Position numbers and translations under genes: made by a program. From NCBI GenBank assembly GCA_023512255.1, contig JAILZY010000040.1, positions 1-30,961 of the forward strand: a stretch of DNA of 30,961 nucleotides, written 5' to 3'. The notes under the pieces were generated by a model. The model was given only the letters and a program-made list of their open reading frames with translations, was not told where the DNA came from and made no database searches. The DNA is from a bacterium. Its GTDB lineage: Bacteria > SZUA-182 > DTGQ01. This document shows positions 1-7,944 of the stretch, piece by piece (the first letter of the stretch is position 1; each line of letters starts with the position of its first letter).

Positions 1-73
1 CTTTCTTCTCTCTTTATTTTCTCTCCTCCCCTTTATATTTTCAACATTATTTTTTCAACATGGGGAACATCTG
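1..73. repeat. Left copy of 73-bp terminal inverted repeat
   Basis: These 73 bases are the exact reverse complement of 30886-30958, checked base by base. Matching stops abruptly at 73/74 on this side. Base 1 is already inside the repeat, so the true repeat may extend beyond the window. Read on the minus strand, this copy carries the last 13 codons and the stop of the glycosyltransferase-like gene at the other end, but no such gene lies here. Positions 74-182 are AT-rich and non-coding, with small tandem duplications (GGCGATAATCA twice near 156-178). Confidence 0.95.
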
Positions 74-182
74 ATGATAAGGGATAAAAATTAAAGATAA
101 TTATGTAACATGATGTAACATCTTGATATTACTAAGAATTAAAAACCAATATTCCCGGCGATAATCAGGCGATAATCATTTG

Positions 183-1199
183 CTACTGCTCTCCTTGATA
201 ATATCTTTGCGGGATTTGAGAAACCTTCTCTCTGCCGGTAGGTTGATAGACCGGTTTGCCGAGTGGTCTATAAGGAAGCTGCCCTGAGAAAAGAAGCTCC
301 ATCCGATGCTTGGCTTCAGCAACATAAGCAGGCTCTCTCTCACACCCCATAGCCCGGCGATTGTGCCTCACCGCGGCTAACATAGCAGAGCCGACGCCAC
401 TGAAAGGATCAAGAACCCAATCATCTTCATTGGTCAAGGCTAACACACACCGCTCAACAAGCTCAATCGGAAATTGGCACGGATGAATCGTCTTCTCAGG
501 ATGATTAGCTTTGACATTTGGGATAGACCAAAGCCCTACTTCCCACTCATGGGCCATGAGCTCCCAAACGTCGCCTGGATTCTTCCCCAGAGGATTGCCT
601 GATGGAAGACCATATTTAGGACCTGGCCTAAAATGCGTTTTTCCCGGATACTTAGACGGGATACGAACAGAATCGAGATTGAAGGTATATTGTGATGTTT
701 TGGTGAACCAAAGCAAGGTCTCATAGCGCCCTGAAAATCTAACCGAGCAATGAAGCCCGTGATTGAAGGTCCATATAATCCGATTGCGCAGATGCAAGCC
801 CATCTGCTTAAAGAGGGGATAGAAAAAAATATCTAGCGGAAATATTTCGCTATTTTCGACATAGTTTCCAACCTACCAACAGAGAGAGCCTCGAGGGGAA
901 AGAACCCTAACCATCTGCTCGACAATTGGCTTTAGGGCTTCAAGGTATTGCTTGATCTCAACTTTCGATTCATAGGCTTTCCCAATATTATAGGGTGGAG
1001 AGGTAATAATCAATTGGGCAAAACCACTCGGGCAGGAGGTCAATATCTCAAGCGAATCTCCTTGAGCAAATACAATCTGGGCTGAAGGAGAGAAATGATC
1101 AGAAATCTTTTTAGGCTCAAAAAGCGTGCTCTGCCTATAGGGCGAAGAATCATATTTATCCGAGGGTTTATCCGAGGACGGAAGAGATGGATTAGCCAT
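183..1199 (-). pseudogene. DNA methyltransferase (N4-C/N6-A, beta-type motif order) split by an in-frame amber codon
   Basis: This would be an S-adenosylmethionine-dependent DNA methyltransferase modifying cytosine N4 or adenine N6. The N-terminal part (1199-876) has catalytic motif IV, TSPPYNIGK. The C-terminal part (from 872 down) has the SAM-binding motif DPFSGVGS, giving the IV-before-I order of the beta class. The two parts are in the same frame: a TAG at 873-875 follows ...GSLCW, and the frame then continues open as VGNYVENSEIFPLDIFF to ATG 803 and on to a TAG stop at 183. Related enzymes commonly read CWQVGN here (from memory), so CAG to TAG is the simplest explanation. Start 1199 has a good ribosome site, AAGGAG, 8 nt upstream. 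Full length would be 338 residues, normal for the family. No restriction endonuclease lies beside it, so it may have been an orphan enzyme. ATG 803 could in principle start a C-terminal fragment. The family call is firm; whether the gene is dead, polymorphic or suppressed is not known. Confidence 0.88.
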
Positions 1200-1298
1200 T
1201 TAGAAAACTCCTTGCGCTCAATTATCTTACCATTTAGGCCATTCATCACGGTCAGAGTATTGCCTAAACAGGTCTCTATTGTCAAGAAAGAATTCAAG

Positions 1299-1453
1299 GC
1301 AGGGGAAATTCGCCGACAAATGCGCCGTCGTCAGGCGACGGCATAATTTCCCCTGCTAAAGGGAAAATTCCAATTTAGTGCTGGTGACCGACATGCGGCT
1401 GAAATAATTTCCCCTGGTCTGAAATAATTCCCCCCTGGTAAAGGGAAAATTCC
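1299..1453. repeat. Cluster of short palindromic and direct repeats
   Basis: A 12-bp perfect inverted repeat (GCAGGGGAAATT at 1299-1310, AATTTCCCCTGC at 1345-1356) encloses a second hairpin, GCCGTCG/CGACGGC with a TCAGG loop (1324-1342). Downstream, CTGAAATAATTTCCCCTGG (1399-1417) is repeated with one extra C at 1419-1438. The block TAAAGGGAAAATTCC occurs twice (1357-1371 with a leading C, 1439-1453). Arrays of about 20-bp sites next to inverted repeats are typical of transposase-binding ends, for example in the IS21 family. That origin is only an inference, and no transposase gene is present. The cluster fills the gap between the methyltransferase and the TRL-like gene. Confidence 0.7.
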
Positions 1454-1569
1454 TTTCCTGACGATAAAATCTATGTCTTATTCTAATCTAAAATAAGAAG
1501 TCATGTATTATTCTTAAGTAGAAAAGTAATAAGAAGTTTTGAGGATAATGAAAGTGAGGGTTATAAAGA

Positions 1570-1899
1570 ATGCGCTGGAAAGGTATGATGCTATCATTTA
1601 TTGTTGGGCTGGGCATGATGGCTCTTGTGATCCTAGGCTATACCCCTATCCATTCTCCTGTTCTTGGCCTGGTGATCAGTGATGTCAGAGGGCCTATTGC
1701 TGTAGTCTCAACCAATCCTGGGCCTAAGGTGGGCAAAGCCGTATCCACAACTATTTTGGGCCTGGTGGCCAGCGGAGATTCCAGCATAGAGGCCGCAGCC
1801 AGAAATGGGGGGATCACCAAGATCATGACCGTCAATCATGATTCACGTAATATCCTGGGGCTGTGGACACGATTTACCACTACGGTTACGGGAGAGTAG
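1570..1899 (+). CDS. TRL-like family exported protein
   Basis: This 109-residue protein has an N-terminal hydrophobic segment (about residues 7-23) followed by a compact domain with the TRL-like family signature: VRGPIAVVS, then NPGPKVGKAVSTTILGLVASGDSSIEAAA (quoted in part), then NGGITKIMTVNHDSRNILG and a TTVTGE-like end. The family takes its name from a tRNA-associated locus; its molecular role is unknown to me. Members are usually lipoproteins, but the expected lipobox cysteine is a tyrosine here (ILG-Y24), so the protein is more likely a signal-anchor or type-I-cleaved product. The start ATG 1570 follows GTGAGGG with a 9-nt spacer. It stands alone between the repeat cluster and a hairpin that overlaps its TAG stop. 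The family call rests on motif memory and is fairly secure. Confidence 0.8.
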   Translation: MRWKGMMLSFIVGLGMMALVILGYTPIHSPVLGLVISDVRGPIAVVSTNPGPKVGKAVSTTILGLVASGDSSIEAAARNGGITKIMTVNHDSRNILGLWTRFTTTVTGE

Positions 1900-1930
1900 G
1901 CAAGCAGTGCTCCTGCTTGCGCTCCCTACT
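1895..1930 (+). terminator. Hairpin at the 3' end of the TRL-like gene
   Basis: The arms GCAAGCAG (1900-1907) and CTGCTTGC (1913-1920) form an 8-bp perfect stem with a TGCTC loop. It is extended across a 5-nt bulge by AGTAG/CTACT (1895-1899, 1926-1930). It overlaps the stop codon of the preceding gene. There is no U-tract directly after it, so it may be an RNA-stabilising or weak terminator structure. Confidence 0.45.
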
Positions 1931-2171
1931 GGATGGAGCTATTTTAGGCCCGCTATTTTTATTCAAATTCTATTCTACACTTTTGCAGAACTCTCCCCAT
2001 GCCTTGAACTTCTTGAAAATTATCTTTCATACCAAACCCACTAAAATCAAGGATTCAGAGAAAAAGTGCAAAAGTATAGATCTTATCCACCATAAATTGA
2101 GTGTTCAAGGATAGTCTGCCAATAAAATTTATCATCACCTCCTTGAAGATTACCATGAAGATTATCATGAA

Positions 2172-2283
2172 CGCTCATGTCCATTTTCAGTAAAACACCA
2201 CAAAATTTCAGCCTGCTATACCTCCCGCGACGAGCTAAAAATCATACTTAAATTCCGCCGTTTAAGAATGAGAGACATGAACG
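2172..2283 (+). repeat. MITE-like element, copy 1 (diverged)
   Basis: This stretch of about 112 bp begins CGCTCATGTC and ends GACATGAACG, an imperfect terminal inverted repeat (9 of 10). Its first 24 bases match the minus strand of the element at 11423-11546 with one mismatch and one gap (CGCTCATG, CCATTTTCAGT). The interior (CGAG...TAAAAAT...) and the far end (GAATG..AG.CATGA.CG) also align. No clear target-site duplication flanks this copy. It encodes nothing. Read as a non-autonomous element this is an inference; the shared sequence is seen directly. Confidence 0.6.
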
Positions 2284-2657
2284 TAGTGAGGAACATAAAA
2301 GAAGCTTTCATAAAGCCAGAGATCTATACTCGTTCAAGTTAGGTTTTGATTGGCATGAATATTGATAATCACGTCAATGAACATATTTTTATGGTAAACT
2401 AATATTGAAATGGACTATAAATTTTCACCAAAATAGCTAATCAATCATGCCTGGAAAAACCAAAGTTGAAGCCCTATACATATCTTTCTGACGGGTTTAT
2501 CCTTACTATTGTGTCTGCTATAGTTGTCTGCTATATAAGAGCGACTTTCTTAAAATGTGTTCGGTGGTGAGAGTCCCCGGATAGGATTTTGGGATAGCCT
2601 CTAAGTTTCAAAAAACTGCCCCCTATCCCCTTATCTCCATCCCCCTATAAAGCAGCT

Positions 2658-2698
2658 ATGGGGTGATAGGGTCTTTTTATCAGACCCTATCACCCCAT
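2658..2698 (-). terminator. 17-bp perfect hairpin downstream of the surface-protein operon
   Basis: The 17-nt arms at 2658-2674 and 2682-2698 (one reads ATGGGGTGATAGGGTCT) are perfectly complementary around a 7-nt loop. The hairpin lies about 100 nt beyond the stop of the giant surface protein, where an operon terminator is expected. No T-run follows on either strand, so it may be a Rho-assisted or 3'-end-protecting structure, or another small repeat. Confidence 0.5.
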
Positions 2699-2797
2699 TC
2701 AAACGATTCTACTTTAGCTTATCTGCACTTTCTACCCTCAAGGAGTACAACTCCCCGCGGGGCAGGTGATAAGCTCCCTCTTTTTTAAGGCGATCAA

Positions 2798-5700
2798 TCA
2801 ATAAACCGACAGATCATCGATCAAAACATTTCCACCAATGGCTACACTGTCAATACTGCTCAGATCAATATAGCCATAGTATGCTTGCAGCAGATCCTCA
2901 AGATTCAAGGTCAAGATATGCCACTTACCGTCAGTGTAGGATGGCCCAAGATAGCTATACGCCCAGGTACCAATGGAAGCTCCACTCTGAGCAGTCCCAC
3001 CGGTAGCATAGAGGAAGTTATACTCCACAGAGTAGCTGTCCCTTACCTTGAACCAGAGCATAAACTCACTCTTAGCCTTAATACGCAAGGTAACACTCTT
3101 GCCGGTGGCATTCAGATTCGTGGCCGCTAGATACCGAGCAGGGAAGGCTGCATCGGCTTCAGGAACAATAGAGATAACCTGACTATGAACCTCAGGGTCA
3201 TAGACCATGCTAATATCTCCTAGCCCAGCCGCATTATCGTACCAATTGCTCAGCATACTGCAATCATCAATATGGGTGAACTGGCGTGGCACGGCTGAGA
3301 CCTCAACACCATTACTTTCTAATTCATCCTTCATCACCTGAATAATTCTGAAAGTGTAAGGAAGATCATTGGTCAGGCCGCCCACCTGATAACTATACTC
3401 ATTAGCGGTACCGACAATTGGATTATTGGGAATAACAATCGCTTCCCCTCCATCGATCGAGAGGAGGAACTCTTTCACTGCCGACGGATCAGCACTACTC
3501 CAGCTTAATCCTACCGAGCCATTGCCTGGTCTGGCGATCAGATTATCGACGTCTGGAATAGCCTTTTCTAACCGAATATTATCGATGTCACCTTCCCCTC
3601 TAAAGATAATCCCAAGCAGATACTTAAAGGTTACATTCTCAAGACCTTTCGCATCCTGAAGATCTCGATTCAGGTTTCTGACTATGCTACGCCATTCGTT
3701 TGCATCCTGCATCTTCCATCCGAGGTAGTGAGTGATGTAGAGCCCCTGTTGAATCTTATCCGGAGGATTGCAATAGTCGTACTCTCTGGTAATGTCTGGC
3801 TGGTAACTCATGAAATATTTATTACCGTTGCTTGCCAAGATGCAGAATTCGACGCGACAGTTTCCGCTAGATCTTAGATCAAAATGAAGCTCTGGATTGT
3901 TATATTCCTCGGGGTTATCCATCCATTTGACTACGATGAAATTCAGCTTGGCGCTGGCACTCGTAGTCAGGTTCATATAAGATCTTGTACCTTCCACTAC
4001 CCGGTTGATACTGCCTGTTCCCTGGAGACGGAACCAGCCATGATCAGTAGGCTTATCTACTCCTGGATAGTCAAAATCATCTACCGAAATCTCAACCGGA
4101 GTAGATGGCTTTACCATAACCGAAACCGAAGAGGCATTTGGAGGAGATGCATTATCATAAGCCTTGACGGTAAAAGTATACTGCCTGTCATTCTCAAGGT
4201 TAGTTATCCGATAGCTGGTTACTGTTTTATCCACCACCTTAATGGAACTTCCATCCTGGAAAATCTCAAAGAAGTCCAGATCAGCGTCAGACGGGCGGAC
4301 CCAGCTCAGCAAAACGGCCTTATTCTGCGGTGTAGCGCTAAGAGCATTAGCTGGCCAGACCGGAGCCGTTGTATCCTTCTGAGGTTGCATAGAGATGGAA
4401 ACTCCATTGCTGACATTCCCAATTATCTTACCGCTATTATCCCTCACTGGAGCATTGTCAAAGGCTTTGACCGTGAAGGTATAATTCTTGCCATTAATCA
4501 ATCCAGTAACCGTACACATGGTGGCTGTGGCCGGCACCTTATCAACCTTGGTCCCCACCGTCTCGATCAGATAGCCAATAGTATCGCTATCCTGATCAGC
4601 AGGAATGGTCCAGGAGAGGATCACGGCTTTATCCTTGGCAATGGCGGTCAGATTTTCAACATCCCGCGGGGGCTTTAAATCCAAAGTGCCCTTAGCCACA
4701 GCAATATCATCAATGGAATCTATATCTCCCCGCAAGATAATGCCCATCAGATAATCGTAGTGAACCTGATATCCATCCTGAGTGGCAGCAATGGCCTTAT
4801 TCAGGTCGCTTTCCATACTGCGCTTAATCTGACAACCAGCAGGATTAATATATCTCTTGCCGATATACCAGTTAATATAAAGGCCCCTGACCTCAAATTC
4901 CTTGTTATTAACCGGATCTTGAGGAATGTAGCGCAGGAAATAATTCTTGCCCTGGCCGCTGTTGTCAATAGCATGGACACAGACCTCAAAATAGTAGAGG
5001 TTGCGATCGGCAATAGTGAATTGCAATTCAGGGAAGCCCTGGGTATCAAGGGGATTATTGAGCCATTTGGTAATGATATATTGAAGCTGCCCAGTAGCTG
5101 AAGTATTATTAGGATCAGTGTAGGATGTGATCGTCTTCAGATAGTGATTAACCTGCTCACCCTCTGCCTCTTCCATAACCATCATCTGTCCCTGGCCCTG
5201 CAAACTGATCCAGCCGTTATCCGATGGTTTTGGCTGGCTGGCCGGATATTCGAAGTCCTCAACCACTTTTGAAGGATAGATTACCTGAATCTGAATATTC
5301 TTAGTAACCGATAGGTTAGTCGGCTGGCCATCGGTTTCCTGAATCTTGAAGGAGGCCTGATAAATACCCTGGTTGATAGCCGAGGCGCCAACAGCCGGTG
5401 TCCAACTCAAGATATTGTTAGCAAAGGTAGCCCCTTCTGGCAAGCTAAGTGCTGAGCACACCAGCCGGTTATTATCCGCATCGCTGCCGATGATCTCAAG
5501 GGTAAGGGGTTCGGCTTCATTGACGCTAACCACTGTGTCGACAATCTGGCCACCCTTTTTGATGGTCATGGTCGGAGTGCGATTGCCAATGGTTACGGCT
5601 GCTGTCAGGTGAGCAGGGCCATCGGTCTGACCATCGGAAGGAGTAACCTTGCAGGTATACTGAGCCCCTTGAACCAGAACAATACCTGATGGCAGCGTGG

Positions 5701-7882
5701 CGCTAGTCGAAGAAGTATTGCTCGTGCTACTGCCGGAAATTGGCTGGCCATCCTTGAACCATTCGTAGGTGTAGCGTACGGCATCTCCATCTGGATCGCT
5801 ACTTGGAGTAGTTATAGTGCATACTAGGATAGAGTCCTTATAGGGACTGGCAGGAGTGATTGAGGCCACCGGCTTGGTCGGTGGATTATTGACAATAGTA
5901 ATATTCTGAGCCGCCGGATTTCGTACATAATCCGTTGTGGCCGTACCGTCAGTGACCGCAACCTCACAGTACCAGGTCTGGTTCTTGGCCAGCCCTGAAG
6001 ACAAAACCTGGCTCAGCTCCGTGGTTGGCCCTTGAATTACGGCAGGCTGGACAACGCCACCTACCGTGCAAACCCATTTGTAAATATATTTTATAGTGTC
6101 GCCGCTATCGGCATCAGTAGCTGGCTGCCCTACGGTGCACTTTAAGCCATTGGCCACTTTCTCAATCGAAATGCTACCAGGAGCTGATGGAGCTGTATTG
6201 CCGATGGTCAAGGAATTAGAGGTGCCAACATTAGCTGTGCTAACCCCGCCCTCGGTCAAAGTAGCCTTACATACCCAGGTCTCACCCTTTTGGGTTTGAC
6301 TAGCTGGAAGGGTTAAGCCAGTATTGCTGGTTTCCTGACCATTCTTGAACCATTTCAAAGTATACCCCAAGGAGTCACCATCTGCATCTGAGCATCCGCT
6401 GATGCTTACTGTTGCCGTCAGGTCAGAACTAGTGGTCGGATTAGCTGGACCGATGCTCACGCTCGGAGTTCCAGTAGCCGGAGTATTGGCAATAGTTACT
6501 GTATTTGAAGCTACAGCCGCGCTTTCACCATCAAAGGGAGTATCTTTGACCGTAACCGAACAGGACCAGGATTCCCCCTTGGCCGTGCGGCTGCTCGGTA
6601 CCGTGTTCCCTGTAAGATCGCTCTGCACGGCTCCATTCTTATACCAGGTATAGGTGTAAGTTACCGGATCCCCCAATGGATCAGCGCCACCTTGGGCTGT
6701 ACAGACCAGATTATCGCTGGTCTTGGGACTGGCCGGTGTAATTACTACCGAAGTCGGTGGGCTGGGCTTTCCATCAGTAACCAAAACAGTGAAGGTTTTA
6801 GAGCCAGTCTTATCGTTACTAGCTTCGATGGTCACGGTATACTCTTTGAGGGTAGTGCCCACCGGGCTCCAGATTATTTTAGCTTTATTCGGATTGGCCG
6901 CATCCTTAGTAATGGTCATATTGCTGTCCGGAGTATTTTTAAGGGCCCAGGAGATGATGTTCTCCCCCTCATCAGGATCAGAGCCTACAATCTCAAGGGC
7001 AAATTGCTGCCCTGGCTTGATCACATATTTACCGTTGACTTCTCTAATATCAGACCCAGAAGCCTTGGCAATAGAGTCGATCCGTGGCGGAGAGTTGACG
7101 GCTAAGACAATCTGGTTTGCATATTCATCGACACACTCAAAGCCTGACTGGCATAGGCTAGAGAGATCAAAACTTGCAATCGTCGCTGCCTTGCTGCCAT
7201 AGCTTCCTCCCAGACACTTGACAGTTATTGACTCCCCGCCATTTAAGGTCAGATACTTTTTGCTGCTTTGACTAAACAGTGTTCCACCACCCAAGCTGAC
7301 AGTTCCATCGCCGTAGTCATCAACCCAGCCGGAGTTCCAGTCACCGGCGACCGGATAGCTTGCTCCAGCAACTTCCATATAGACAAAAGCTCCCGTAGCC
7401 GGAGTTACCCCATCTGCCTGATACACTCTAAAGGTTATCGAAGGGTTAGGAGGAGGAGTATTCCCTTGGGCTCCTTCATCAAACTGGGTTACCACCTCTT
7501 TGAAAGGCGCGGCTGGCGGATAATAATACTCAACACCATTTTCTACCACCTTAATCTGGTAGTAGTATGTCTGCTGAGCAGCCAATCCCGTAACCTGAAC
7601 GGCCATGACGCCGTTATTAATGTTGACTTTAGACTCACAAGAGCTATTTGTGTTTCGGCTAGTTCCTGCCTGGTCATTATAGACTATGGCCTCGACAGTC
7701 GATATTGTTCCATCAATTTTAGCTTCCCAAGCCACACAAAAAGAGTTAAAGGTAACATCATAGGTAACAGGATCTCCAATTACTGAAAATGCCCTGGCAA
7801 ACTGAGGCGATATTAACCAAAAAAGGCTAAAAAACCCAATGGATAAAGAAACCAATAAAAACCTTTTTAGAGATTTGGGCAT
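2798..7882 (-). CDS. Giant exported multidomain Ig/fibronectin III surface protein (1694 aa)
   Basis: This is a secreted or surface-attached protein of unknown function, probably adhesive or matrix-forming. Start 7882 is preferred because AGGAGGAGG lies 5 nt upstream and a clean signal peptide follows (MPKSLKRFLLVSLSIGFF..., cut after ARA). An alternative ATG at 7945 overlaps the upstream stop as TAATG and would add 21 polar residues. Approximate domain order: N-terminal Fn3-like (25-130); a second module with VYQADGVTPATGA (140-270); a cadherin/Ig-like domain (275-375); four Ig-like repeats with WYKNG/WFKNG/WFKDG cores and paired cysteines (375-765); another cadherin-like domain (765-865); module A (873-1065); two Fn3 (1070-1262); module B, homologous to A (1266-1442); Fn3 (1443-1540); a C-terminal beta-sandwich (1545-1694). 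No sortase, PEP-CTERM or membrane anchor is visible at the C-terminus. It is second in a two-gene unit with the 490-residue protein, whose N-terminal half it resembles. The fold assignments are by eye. Confidence 0.85.
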   Translation of the reverse strand: MPKSLKRFLLVSLSIGFFSLFWLISPQFARAFSVIGDPVTYDVTFNSFCVAWEAKIDGTISTVEAIVYNDQAGTSRNTNSSCESKVNINNGVMAVQVTGLAAQQTYYYQIKVVENGVEYYYPPAAPFKEVVTQFDEGAQGNTPPPNPSITFRVYQADGVTPATGAFVYMEVAGASYPVAGDWNSGWVDDYGDGTVSLGGGTLFSQSSKKYLTLNGGESITVKCLGGSYGSKAATIASFDLSSLCQSGFECVDEYANQIVLAVNSPPRIDSIAKASGSDIREVNGKYVIKPGQQFALEIVGSDPDEGENIISWALKNTPDSNMTITKDAANPNKAKIIWSPVGTTLKEYTVTIEASNDKTGSKTFTVLVTDGKPSPPTSVVITPASPKTSDNLVCTAQGGADPLGDPVTYTYTWYKNGAVQSDLTGNTVPSSRTAKGESWSCSVTVKDTPFDGESAAVASNTVTIANTPATGTPSVSIGPANPTTSSDLTATVSISGCSDADGDSLGYTLKWFKNGQETSNTGLTLPASQTQKGETWVCKATLTEGGVSTANVGTSNSLTIGNTAPSAPGSISIEKVANGLKCTVGQPATDADSGDTIKYIYKWVCTVGGVVQPAVIQGPTTELSQVLSSGLAKNQTWYCEVAVTDGTATTDYVRNPAAQNITIVNNPPTKPVASITPASPYKDSILVCTITTPSSDPDGDAVRYTYEWFKDGQPISGSSTSNTSSTSATLPSGIVLVQGAQYTCKVTPSDGQTDGPAHLTAAVTIGNRTPTMTIKKGGQIVDTVVSVNEAEPLTLEIIGSDADNNRLVCSALSLPEGATFANNILSWTPAVGASAINQGIYQASFKIQETDGQPTNLSVTKNIQIQVIYPSKVVEDFEYPASQPKPSDNGWISLQGQGQMMVMEEAEGEQVNHYLKTITSYTDPNNTSATGQLQYIITKWLNNPLDTQGFPELQFTIADRNLYYFEVCVHAIDNSGQGKNYFLRYIPQDPVNNKEFEVRGLYINWYIGKRYINPAGCQIKRSMESDLNKAIAATQDGYQVHYDYLMGIILRGDIDSIDDIAVAKGTLDLKPPRDVENLTAIAKDKAVILSWTIPADQDSDTIGYLIETVGTKVDKVPATATMCTVTGLINGKNYTFTVKAFDNAPVRDNSGKIIGNVSNGVSISMQPQKDTTAPVWPANALSATPQNKAVLLSWVRPSDADLDFFEIFQDGSSIKVVDKTVTSYRITNLENDRQYTFTVKAYDNASPPNASSVSVMVKPSTPVEISVDDFDYPGVDKPTDHGWFRLQGTGSINRVVEGTRSYMNLTTSASAKLNFIVVKWMDNPEEYNNPELHFDLRSSGNCRVEFCILASNGNKYFMSYQPDITREYDYCNPPDKIQQGLYITHYLGWKMQDANEWRSIVRNLNRDLQDAKGLENVTFKYLLGIIFRGEGDIDNIRLEKAIPDVDNLIARPGNGSVGLSWSSADPSAVKEFLLSIDGGEAIVIPNNPIVGTANEYSYQVGGLTNDLPYTFRIIQVMKDELESNGVEVSAVPRQFTHIDDCSMLSNWYDNAAGLGDISMVYDPEVHSQVISIVPEADAAFPARYLAATNLNATGKSVTLRIKAKSEFMLWFKVRDSYSVEYNFLYATGGTAQSGASIGTWAYSYLGPSYTDGKWHILTLNLEDLLQAYYGYIDLSSIDSVAIGGNVLIDDLSVY

Positions 7883-7944
7883 ATTGACCTCCTCCTTTCG
7901 CTCTCCATTTTTCCTACTATAAAAATTTGATCTTATATTTTTCA

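Larger units (their letters stand above)
1931..2797. other. AT-rich intergenic region with repeats and hairpins, no gene seen
   Basis: No open frame here has both a plausible start and any recognisable motif. The region contains a MITE-like element (2172-2283), a long hairpin (2658-2698), a C-rich stretch (about 2620-2650) and a CCCCGCGGGG palindrome near 2753. A perfect anti-Shine-Dalgarno-like string ATCACCTCCTT (about 2134-2144) reads as a strong ribosome site on the minus strand, but only a 26-codon frame follows it. Confidence 0.6.

Noticed and set aside
873-875. Amber codon read as pyrrolysine
   Set aside because: The likely ancestral residue is glutamine at a non-catalytic site, an intact RF1 is present, and TAG is the normal stop of at least four genes here. 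No pyl genes are in the window.
2060-2144. Short minus-strand gene behind a perfect AAGGAGGTGAT ribosome site
   Set aside because: The ATG lies too close to the site and the frame is only 26 codons with no features. Kept only as a remark.
2555-2615. Riboswitch or group II intron domain near GGTGAGAGTCCCC
   Set aside because: The string recalled several structured RNAs, but the required paired elements (for example AGC...GUU of domain V) are missing.
3884-4678. 264-codon plus-strand frame opposite the surface protein
   Set aside because: It is antisense to a well-supported gene with signal peptide and clear domains, has no ribosome site, and its composition mirrors the opposite strand.
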